From an uncultured Veillonellaceae bacterium (GTDB lineage: Bacteria; Bacillota; Negativicutes; Veillonellales; Negativicoccaceae), in contig CAMYCX010000039.1 in NCBI GenBank assembly GCA_947254705.1, positions 1 to 12,425 of the forward strand: a DNA stretch of 12,425 nt, read 5' to 3'. Position 1 is the stretch's first letter; the number at the start of each line of letters is the position of its first letter. The translations under genes were made by a program, and so were the position numbers. Below are positions 6,570 through 12,425 of this stretch, in pieces. The notes beneath the pieces were generated by a model. That model did not search any database. It was not told the origin of the DNA and saw nothing but the letters and a program-made list of their open reading frames with translations.

Positions 6570-7518
6570 TTTATATCCGCTGGTTCCGTGGCTGGCAATG
6601 TTTTTGGATATGATTTTAGGAGATCCGCGTACTCGCTGGCATCCGGTAGTACTTATTGGTCATATTATTTCTTTTTGGGAAAGATGCTTGTATCCGAAAA
6701 ATACCAAACCCATGCACGCAATCTTGAAAGGCGCTTGCTGCGTGTTATTCGTTTTGTTGACAGTCGGCGGTATCGGTGGTGTAATAATTTTTTTAGCCAC
6801 ATGGACAAGCTACTATGTATATTTGGTGACGGCTGCGATTGTTTTGTATATTACTATTACGCCGAACTCTTTGGCGCGAGATGGTAAAGAGATAGCACAT
6901 TTACTGATGATAAAGAATTTACCTCTAGCAAGACAAAAATTATCGTGGATTGTTGGGCGGGATACGAATAATTTAGACGAAGGTGAAATTGCAAGAGCCA
7001 CAATCGAAACCGTTGCAGAGAACATTACAGACGGCATTTTATCGCCATTATTTTACTTCTCTCTTTTTGGTCCAATGGGAGCACTGCTGTATCGAGCAAG
7101 CAACACGATGGATTCGATGTTAGGGTACAAAAACCAGCGATATTTATTCTTTGGACGGGTAGCAGCCCGCTTAGATGATGTTTTGAATTATATTCCGGCG
7201 CGCATTACTGCTGCGTTGATTCTTTTAGCAGCGTGGTTGTGGAAACTCAATTGGCGTCATGCATGGTTAACGATGACGCGTGACGCAGTCAAGCACCCCA
7301 GTCCGAACGGAGGCTATGCGGAAGCAACGGTTGCCGGGGCGCTTAATATTCGACTTGGTGGTTACAACTATTATGAGGGAACTCCGGAATTTCGTGAATA
7401 CATGGGGGATGCCTTACACCCGATTACATGTATAGATATATTATTGACCATACGTTTGATGTATACAGCGACTTGGCTGATGATTGGGATAGTCAGTTTG
7501 ATGGCATTGATTGGGTGA
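6562..7518 (+). CDS. cbiB: Adenosylcobinamide-phosphate synthase (membrane protein)
   Basis: CbiB (called CobD in some organisms) joins cobyric acid to (R)-1-amino-2-propanol O-phosphate, giving adenosylcobinamide phosphate. The 318-residue length matches the family. The protein is an integral membrane protein, with hydrophobic segments at about 5-19, 56-80, 84-100, 162-178, 214-228 and 295-317. Family motifs are LDMILGDPRTRWHPVVLIG (15-33), ARATIETVAENITDGILSPL (144-163), NTMDSMLGYKNQRYLFFGRV (181-200), and HPSPNGGYAEATVAGALNI (245-263). The ATG at 6562 overlaps the end of cobQ by 8 bases, so translation is probably coupled. Its substrate would be made by the threonine kinase and CobD encoded downstream in the same operon. 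The symbol cbiB is used to avoid confusion with the decarboxylase cobD at 9119. Confidence 0.95.
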   Translation: MYNLYPLVPWLAMFLDMILGDPRTRWHPVVLIGHIISFWERCLYPKNTKPMHAILKGACCVLFVLLTVGGIGGVIIFLATWTSYYVYLVTAAIVLYITITPNSLARDGKEIAHLLMIKNLPLARQKLSWIVGRDTNNLDEGEIARATIETVAENITDGILSPLFYFSLFGPMGALLYRASNTMDSMLGYKNQRYLFFGRVAARLDDVLNYIPARITAALILLAAWLWKLNWRHAWLTMTRDAVKHPSPNGGYAEATVAGALNIRLGGYNYYEGTPEFREYMGDALHPITCIDILLTIRLMYTATWLMIGIVSLMALIG

Positions 7519-7522
7519 TAAA

Positions 7523-8275
7523 ATGAATGCTTTTTTGATTGCATTGCAGTTTTTGACAAGGATAAAAATAGCTAAACAAGAAATCTGGACAGAAGAAGAT
7601 TTTGGTGCATCAGTGACATGGTTTCCTGTTGTCGGCGCAGTAATCGGACTTTTTTTGTGCGGGGTATACTGGTTTTTACATGGTCTGATTTCGCCGTTTG
7701 CGCTCGCGGTAGTTTTGGTAATGGCGGAATTTATTATTACCGGCGGACTTCATGCGGACGGACTTATGGATACTTGCGACGGATATTTTTCCGGACGTTC
7801 GCGAGAGCAGATGTTGGAAATTATGAAAGACAGTCGTGTGGGTGCGAATGGTGTTCAGGCATTCGTGTTTTTGGTATTGATTAAAATTGCATTACTACTT
7901 TCGTTATCCTCACATGTTTACTTTGTTTTGTTTACCATGCCGTTGCTAGGGCGCTGGTTGATGTCCTGGAGTGTCACCAGATTCCCCTATGCACGTCCGC
8001 AAGGAATCGGCAAAGCTTTTGCAGATTATGCGCCTTCTTATGCGATGAAGATTGCGACATTAACAATGCTTTTCCCTTTAATGGGGGGAGCGATTTCACT
8101 TTATATAGTGATGACTGTTGCAATCGGAGTTTGGGGATGGTGGGCAAATTCCCGCTTGGTTAATGCTCTTGGCGGTTTAACTGGTGATACTTATGGTGCT
8201 GTCACGGAAACAGGAGAAGTTTTTGTGTTGGCGGTTGGCGTAATTATGGGGCAGTGTGCATGGAATATGTGGTAA
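7523..8275 (+). CDS. cobS: Adenosylcobinamide-GDP ribazoletransferase (cobalamin synthase)
   Basis: CobS condenses adenosyl-GDP-cobinamide with alpha-ribazole or its 5'-phosphate to complete the nucleotide loop, acting at the membrane. The 250-residue length is typical. The N-terminus MNAFLIALQFLTRIKI is characteristic. The core motif at 71-108 contains ITGGLHADGLMDTCDGYFSG and LEIMKDSRVG, with the conserved Asp-rich metal-binding region. Several hydrophobic helices follow (about 33-70, 112-150 and 180-212). I chose the ATG at 7523, four bases after the cbiB stop; GGGTGAT at 7514-7520 can pair with the end of 16S rRNA. An alternative TTG at 7511 would have no clear binding site. The gene overlaps the next by 16 bases. 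Confidence 0.95.
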   Translation: MNAFLIALQFLTRIKIAKQEIWTEEDFGASVTWFPVVGAVIGLFLCGVYWFLHGLISPFALAVVLVMAEFIITGGLHADGLMDTCDGYFSGRSREQMLEIMKDSRVGANGVQAFVFLVLIKIALLLSLSSHVYFVLFTMPLLGRWLMSWSVTRFPYARPQGIGKAFADYAPSYAMKIATLTMLFPLMGGAISLYIVMTVAIGVWGWWANSRLVNALGGLTGDTYGAVTETGEVFVLAVGVIMGQCAWNMW

Positions 8276-9126
8276 ACGTGCCGGGATCATGCGGAGAACT
8301 GGTACAGGGGCGCATTAATAATACAGATATTCTGGTAACATGTCCGATTAATCGTTTTTCCACGGCAGTTTCACATTTTCCTTCACATACTGAACATACT
8401 CTATTGCCTCGCAAGGCACAGGCTGCAAAAACTTTAACCTTGAAGTATTTACAATGTTCATCTGACTTTTCCGTTCACTTAGCATCGTCATTAGTCGAGG
8501 GTAAAGGAATGGCCTCAAGTAGTGCTGACATTGCGGCTGTTTGTATGGCGACGGCATTGGCTTGCGGCTATCAATTGACGCAGTCCGAGTTGATGAATAT
8601 CGCTCTCTCCATCGAGCCGAGTGATGCAGTTTTTTATCCGGGAATTGTAATGATGGATCATTTGCGCGGGTCATTCGTTCAGGAGCTGGGAGATATTCCG
8701 TCTGCGGTGATTACCGTTTTTGATCAAGGCGGCTATATTGATACTGTTATGTTCAACGAACGAACTGATTTGCGAGAAATTCGTGAAAAACAAAGTCATG
8801 TTATTGGTGAAGCATTAGTTAAAGTTAAAAAAGGACTTGCACAGCACGATTTGAGTCTGATTGGCGAGGGATCGACAATCAGTGCATTTGCCAACCAAGA
8901 GATATTGTATCGAAGCTATCTGGAAGACATGGAAAAGATAGTGAGTGATACAAACTCATATGGATTAGTCGTGGCACATAGTGGAACAGTATGTGGTGTA
9001 CTATCTGCACCGGAGTGTGAAGAAGAAGTTAAACAGAAAATCCTGGAGCGGTGCGGATCTGTGATTACTTATTTTGACACCGTTGAACTTTACAATAACG
9101 GAATTACTATAAAGGTGCGTGAATAG
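8260..9126 (+). CDS. pduX: PduX-like L-threonine kinase (GHMP family)
   Basis: PduX phosphorylates free L-threonine to L-threonine O-3-phosphate, the substrate of CobD. The protein is 288 residues, near the roughly 300 of Salmonella PduX. VPGSCGELVQGRINNTDILV (7-26), with TCPINRFS after it, closely resembles the Salmonella N-terminus (CPASCGELIQG...LVSCPVDWYS). VEGKGMASSSADIAAVCMAT (79-98) is the glycine/serine-rich GHMP ATP loop. SIEPSDAVFYPGIVMMD (117-133) follows. GLVVAHSGTVCGVL is the likely C-terminal GHMP motif. I chose the ATG at 8260 over a GTG at 8254; it overlaps cobS by 16 bases and no strong binding site is visible for either. Its place between cobS and cobD supports the threonine-kinase role. 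Other GHMP kinases (ThrB, IspE) lack the SCGELVQG start. Confidence 0.88.
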   Translation: MEYVVNVPGSCGELVQGRINNTDILVTCPINRFSTAVSHFPSHTEHTLLPRKAQAAKTLTLKYLQCSSDFSVHLASSLVEGKGMASSSADIAAVCMATALACGYQLTQSELMNIALSIEPSDAVFYPGIVMMDHLRGSFVQELGDIPSAVITVFDQGGYIDTVMFNERTDLREIREKQSHVIGEALVKVKKGLAQHDLSLIGEGSTISAFANQEILYRSYLEDMEKIVSDTNSYGLVVAHSGTVCGVLSAPECEEEVKQKILERCGSVITYFDTVELYNNGITIKVRE

Positions 9127-10186
9127 TATCAGCAAACAATTTATTCATGGCGGTAATATTTATCGTTACGGAAAAGATGCACGAACGAGACTTTTAGATT
9201 TTAGCGCGAATATTAATCCGCTTGGCCCTTCACCTCGAGGTATAGCAGCTTTACAGAATTGGGATAAGCTGATTTGTCATTACCCGGAGCCTTATCAAAC
9301 GACCTTGCGACAGAATCTCGGTCAATATTATAATCTGGATATTGAAAATATTGCTGTTGGGAATGGTGCTACGGAGTTTTTGTACACTTTATTTTCGCAT
9401 TTACGACCATCACGCATTTGGGTAACAGCTCCGACATTCAGTGAATATGCACGTGCCGGCATAGCGTCCGGATCCCAAATTATATCATTGCCTCAGGATG
9501 AATTAATGACAGAAGCACAAAAAAAAATGAAGTCTAATGAGGTTGTGTGTTTGTGTCAGCCTAATAATCCTGATGGAAAAATGCTTTCGCAAGAATGTGT
9601 AGGGAGATGGCTGGAATTGACAGAACAGCGAGGGGCATACGTATTGATGGATGAATCGTTTAGCGATTTTGCTCCGCACTTTATGTCATATCGTCATTAC
9701 GTGAAAGAAAACCGTCGTTTGTTTGTATTGCAATCACTGACTAAGTTTTGGTCGATTCCGGGGTTGCGCCTCGGAGCGCTTTTTGCTTATTCAGATTGGA
9801 TTCGTTTATTGCTTGCCGGTATGGATCAATGGAATGTTAACGTATTAGCTGCCAGGTACATGACAGAAGCACTTTGGGATACGGAATATATTTTATCGAC
9901 TCAGCATTTGGTTCAGACAGAGAAAGAGCGAATCTACCAAAAATATTCACAGATAGAAGGATTATCCGTGATCCGTCCAATAGTTAATTTTATGCTGATG
10001 GAGCTGCCTTCACAGATAACCTCTAAAATGCTTTGTGATCACCTCGCCAAGCGAGATATACTCATTCGCAATTGTGATAATTATGACGGGTTGGGGGAGC
10101 GTCATATTCGTATTGCGATTCGTTGCCCGGAAGAGAACGATTATCTTTTCTCAACCATTTCGGAAGAGTTGAGAAATATAATATAA
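9119..10186 (+). CDS. cobD: L-threonine-O-3-phosphate decarboxylase
   Basis: CobD is a pyridoxal-phosphate enzyme of the aspartate aminotransferase fold that decarboxylates L-threonine phosphate to (R)-1-amino-2-propanol O-phosphate, the linker used by CbiB. The 355-residue length is typical. HGGNIYRYG (10-18) and DFSANINPLGPSPRG (27-41) are the CobD N-terminal hallmarks that separate it from histidinol-phosphate aminotransferase. NGATEFLY (82-89) and CQPNNPDG (146-153) bind cofactor and substrate. Asp178 lies in LMDESFSDF. Lys209 in SLTKFWSIPGLRLG is the expected Schiff-base lysine. The GTG at 9119 is the only standard start before HGGN. It overlaps the previous gene by 8 bases, with AAAGG at 9111-9115 unusually close, so translation may depend on coupling. 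Homology to HisC means the assignment rests on the N-terminal motifs and context. Confidence 0.93.
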   Translation: MNSISKQFIHGGNIYRYGKDARTRLLDFSANINPLGPSPRGIAALQNWDKLICHYPEPYQTTLRQNLGQYYNLDIENIAVGNGATEFLYTLFSHLRPSRIWVTAPTFSEYARAGIASGSQIISLPQDELMTEAQKKMKSNEVVCLCQPNNPDGKMLSQECVGRWLELTEQRGAYVLMDESFSDFAPHFMSYRHYVKENRRLFVLQSLTKFWSIPGLRLGALFAYSDWIRLLLAGMDQWNVNVLAARYMTEALWDTEYILSTQHLVQTEKERIYQKYSQIEGLSVIRPIVNFMLMELPSQITSKMLCDHLAKRDILIRNCDNYDGLGERHIRIAIRCPEENDYLFSTISEELRNII

Positions 10187-10198
10187 GGGGGGGATTGT

Positions 10199-10810
10199 TT
10201 GGTTCGACTTTTTTTTGTTCGGCACGGACAAACAGTTTGGAATCATTCCGGACGCTATCAGGGGATTACAGATGTAGAGTTAAGCGATGCTGGTAAGAAG
10301 CAGGCCCAATGTTTGATTCCCTATTTTGATTTAATTTCTGTCAATGCGGTATATGCCAGTGACTTATCCCGAGCGTATTATACTGCCCTACCTTTGGCCG
10401 AAAGCAAAAATGTAATTGTGCAAACCGTACCCGAATTTAGAGAAATCAATTTTGGAGACTGGGAAGGGCTTACATACGAGGAGATCAGTGAGCGATGGCC
10501 TGGTGCAATTGAGCACATGTATAATCATCCGGATACACTACGAATTTCCAATGGAGAGTCTTTTTGGGATGTACAAAATCGGGCCTTTACTGCATTGCGA
10601 AAGATTCTTACGGAGCACGAAGAAGAGACAATCGTTATTGTCTCTCATGGCGGTACCATTCGCTGTTTGATTTGTTCATTGTTGGGAATGAACTTGGATC
10701 TTGCTTGGAATTTCAAACAAGATAATGTCAATGTGACAGAAATACATTATTATGGTCAACGCAATTTATTAGCCCTGTTGAATGATACCCATCATGTACT
10801 TCCTAAATAA
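10199..10810 (+). CDS. cobC: Histidine phosphatase, probable alpha-ribazole phosphatase (CobC)
   Basis: This is a histidine phosphatase (phosphoglycerate mutase-like) protein of 203 residues. The motif FFVRHGQTVWNHSGRYQGIT (5-24) carries the catalytic His9. ASDLSRAYYTA (53-63) follows. REINFGDWEG (81-90) carries the likely acid Glu82. VIVSHGGTIRC (146-156) carries the second active-site His150. In cobamide synthesis, CobC removes the 5'-phosphate from alpha-ribazole phosphate or from cobalamin phosphate. The family is broad and sequence alone does not fix the substrate; position as the last gene of the operon supports CobC. The start is a TTG at 10199, with AAGGGGGGG at 10186-10193 as its binding site and no ATG nearby. 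The gene follows cobD by 12 bases. The G7 and T8 tracts around the start are noted in the findings. Confidence 0.85.
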   Translation: MVRLFFVRHGQTVWNHSGRYQGITDVELSDAGKKQAQCLIPYFDLISVNAVYASDLSRAYYTALPLAESKNVIVQTVPEFREINFGDWEGLTYEEISERWPGAIEHMYNHPDTLRISNGESFWDVQNRAFTALRKILTEHEEETIVIVSHGGTIRCLICSLLGMNLDLAWNFKQDNVNVTEIHYYGQRNLLALLNDTHHVLPK

Positions 10811-10823
10811 ATACATGAAATAT

Positions 10824-10853
10824 TTGTGATATCTTGTGATCATGGTGTATAAT
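10824..10853 (+). promoter_or_regulatory. Sigma-A-type promoter for the pepQ-efp unit
   Basis: A perfect -10 box TATAAT (10848-10853) is preceded after 18 bases by TTGTGA (10824-10829), which matches the -35 consensus at four of six positions. Transcription would begin near 10860, inside the 64-base gap after the cobC stop. That makes the ATG at 10875 the likely start of the next gene. No hairpin separates cobC from this promoter, so read-through from the cob operon is also possible. Confidence 0.7.
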
Positions 10854-10874
10854 TATCAAGAAGGTACTATAAAT

Positions 10875-11924
10875 ATGAACATTACAAAACAATATTTGCA
10901 AGACTATTCGATAGATGCAGTTTGGTTACATAAAACAGTAAATGTTCGATATCAAACCGGATTTACGGGTGAAGATACCGATGCGTTGATTACTCCGGGG
11001 AGCCGACATCTTATAACAGATGCAAGGTATACCGAGCAGGCCCGAAAGGAATGTCCGAATTGGGAGGTTTATAATCACGGTGGACATTTGATTGCAGAGC
11101 TGCAACGCCAATGTGAGAAGCATAAGATACAACGTTTGGGAGTTGAGCTTTCAGCTGTTTCTGCGGCGCAATATTTAGCGTTTCGTAAAGCTGTACCTGA
11201 TGTTGAAGTAATTGAGATTGATGCGGATCAGCTTCGTCAAGTTAAAACTGAAGAAGAAATTCATGCGATACAACAAGCTTGCTCCATTGCTGATAGAGCA
11301 CTACATGAAATACTATCAATAATTCGAGTGGGACAGACGGAAAATGAATTGCGTATTGCGTTGGAACGGGCCATGTTAGCTCACGGTTCTGAAAAAACAT
11401 CATTTTCCACTATTGTAGCTTCCGGTTATCGATCCGCCATGCCGCACGGTATTGCCAGTGATAAAGTTGTGCAGGATGGAGAGTTTATTACATTTGATTT
11501 TGGCGCGGTATATCATGGCTATCATTCAGACATGACAAGGACATTTGTTGTTGGTCGAGCATCGCCGGAGCAACGTCGAATATATAATGCTGTATTACAG
11601 GCGCAGCAGCTTGCTTGCGATAGCATTCGCCCGGGGATGCAAGGAAGTGAGCCCGATGAGTTGGTGCGCTCGATGCTGGAAAAACATAAATTAGCAACTT
11701 ATTTTACCCACTCATTGGGGCATTCTTTGGGACTGGAAATTCACGAAGGGCCAACTCTATCTCCACGCGAAACAAGAACTCTTGAGACAGGGATGGTAGT
11801 TACCGTCGAGCCGGGGGTGTATATTCCCGACTTCGGGGGGGTACGAATAGAAGATACAACAGTAGTTAGGGAGAACGGACTGCAATTACTGACGCAGTTC
11901 TCAAAAAATTTAGTTGAGTTATAA
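10875..11924 (+). CDS. Xaa-Pro peptidase of the M24 family (aminopeptidase P / PepQ-like)
   Basis: This cytoplasmic metallopeptidase cleaves bonds next to proline; its exact preference (Xaa-Pro dipeptides or N-terminal Xaa-Pro) cannot be read from sequence. The 349-residue length fits the short Bacillota enzymes. Residues 1-120 are the creatinase N-terminal domain (DAVWLHKTVNVRYQTGF). From about 130 is the pita-bread catalytic domain, with all five metal ligands visible: Asp208 (ITFDFG), Asp219 (GYHSDMTRTF), His283 (HSLGHSLGLEIHEGP), Glu312 (VTVEPGVYIP) and Glu326 (VRIEDTTVV). I chose the ATG at 10875, after AAGAAGG (10858-10864); a longer reading from 10836 would begin upstream of the predicted transcript start. 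efp follows after 14 bases, a pairing common in Bacillota, and both products relate to proline. Confidence 0.93.
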   Translation: MNITKQYLQDYSIDAVWLHKTVNVRYQTGFTGEDTDALITPGSRHLITDARYTEQARKECPNWEVYNHGGHLIAELQRQCEKHKIQRLGVELSAVSAAQYLAFRKAVPDVEVIEIDADQLRQVKTEEEIHAIQQACSIADRALHEILSIIRVGQTENELRIALERAMLAHGSEKTSFSTIVASGYRSAMPHGIASDKVVQDGEFITFDFGAVYHGYHSDMTRTFVVGRASPEQRRIYNAVLQAQQLACDSIRPGMQGSEPDELVRSMLEKHKLATYFTHSLGHSLGLEIHEGPTLSPRETRTLETGMVVTVEPGVYIPDFGGVRIEDTTVVRENGLQLLTQFSKNLVEL

Positions 11925-11938
11925 GGAGAGGGATTAAG

Positions 11939-12371
11939 ATGATTTCAAGCAATGATTTTCGGCCCGGTGTAACAATCGAAATTGATAATCAAGTTTGGCA
12001 GGTCGTAGATTTCCAACACGTTAAACCGGGGAAAGGTGCCGCATTTGTTCGTTGTAAAATAAAAAATTTACAAACGGGAGCAGTCATTGAACGTACATTT
12101 AATGCCGGTGAAAAAGTTCCACGAGCGCATGTTGATCGGCGTACAATGCAATATTTGTACGAAGATGGCGGGACATATAACTTTATGGATACGGAGACCT
12201 ACGATCAAACCATGCTGAATCAAGAGCAATTGGGGGATTCGCTAAATTTCTTGAAAGAAAATATGGAAATTGCGGTTCTTTTCTTCAATGGTGTTGTAAT
12301 TGGTGTTGAATTACCTAATTCGGTAGAGCTGGAAGTGATTGAAACAGATCCCGGGATTCGCGGAGATACGG
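11939..12371 (+). CDS. efp: Elongation factor P, 3' end missing (contig ends in adapter)
   Basis: EF-P binds between the ribosomal P and E sites and relieves stalling on consecutive prolines. Residues 1-65 are the KOW-like N-terminal domain. HVKPGKGAAFVRCK (27-40) contains Lys32 at the loop tip, the residue modified in many bacteria. Residues 66-128 form the first OB-like domain (RTMQYLYEDGGTYNFMDTET), and the second begins at PNSVELEVIETDPGIRGDTA (126-145). Full-length EF-P has about 185 residues; here genomic coding ends at residue 144 or 145. The reading frame appears to continue 13 more residues to a TAA at 12413, but those residues are translated sequencing adapter. The start ATG at 11939 follows AAGGAG at 11923-11928, which overlaps the stop of the peptidase gene. 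Confidence 0.96.
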
Positions 12372-12425
12372 CTGTCTCTTATACACATCCCGAGCCCACG
12401 AGACCGTTATTCTAATCTCGTATGC
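12372..12425 (+). other. Illumina Nextera read-2 adapter, index and P7 start (non-genomic)
   Basis: Bases 12372-12389 read CTGTCTCTTATACACATC, the transposase mosaic-end sequence. Bases 12390-12404 read CCGAGCCCACGAGAC, the rest of the Nextera read-2 adapter, with one T missing between the two parts relative to the standard oligonucleotide. Bases 12405-12414 (CGTTATTCTA) occupy the index position. Bases 12415-12425 (ATCTCGTATGC) are the start of the P7 sequence. The order adapter-index-P7 is exactly that of a read running through a short insert. This is recalled knowledge of the oligonucleotides, not a database search. Confidence 0.97.

Noticed and set aside
8348..8674. A 108-codon reverse-strand reading frame inside the threonine kinase gene
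   Set aside because: It is opposite conserved GHMP motifs, and its composition is unlike a real protein.
10199..10810. Phosphoglycerate mutase of glycolysis
   Set aside because: The histidine phosphatase motifs are shared, but its position as the last gene of the cobamide operon and its short length favour a CobC-type phosphatase.
12374..12415. A novel EF-P C-terminal extension, SYTHPEPTRPLF, ending at a TAA
   Set aside because: The bases are Nextera adapter, index and P7 sequence, and the normal second half of the last EF-P domain is missing.

Overview
The window looks like ordinary chromosomal DNA of a low-to-middle GC Bacillota. The gene families (a UPF0735/PheB-type ACT protein, a PduX-like threonine kinase within a cob operon, a PepQ-EF-P pair) and strong GGAGG-type ribosome binding sites fit that phylum. 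Negativicutes is my best guess from general gene content, but it is an inference. Apart from one small reverse-strand gene, everything is on the + strand. I see no mobile element, CRISPR array or phage gene.

Layout. (1) 3-2814: the 3' end of an unidentified membrane-protein gene, then an ACT-domain protein, homoserine dehydrogenase (hom) and homoserine kinase (thrB), tightly packed as an aspartate-to-threonine operon. (2) 2817-2982: a promoter, tRNA-Pro(GGG) with encoded CCA, and a perfect 16-bp hairpin. (3) 3007-3994: nucleoside diphosphate kinase and a PduO-type cob(I)alamin adenosyltransferase, closed by a long, near-symmetric terminator that also serves the convergent hypothetical gene at 4030-4350. 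(4) 4447-10810: a seven-gene, tightly spaced or overlapping operon for the last steps of cobamide synthesis: cobU, cobQ/cbiP, cbiB, cobS, a PduX-like L-threonine kinase, cobD and a cobC-like phosphatase. (5) 10824-12371: a promoter, an M24 Xaa-Pro peptidase, and the 5' part of efp (elongation factor P).

How the genes fit together. Hom and ThrB lead toward threonine. The PduX-like kinase phosphorylates threonine, and CobD decarboxylates the product to aminopropanol phosphate. CobQ amidates the corrin ring, CbiB attaches the aminopropanol arm, CobU activates it as GDP-cobinamide, CobS joins the lower ligand, and CobC removes a phosphate. The adenosyltransferase supplies the upper ligand. No corrin-ring genes, no cobT and no recognisable cobalamin riboswitch are present here.

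The most important single observation is technical. From 12372 the sequence is not genomic: it is an Illumina Nextera read-2 adapter (one T missing), a 10-nt index and the start of the P7 sequence. The apparent unusual C-terminus of EF-P is translated adapter. I found no convincing undescribed biological system.
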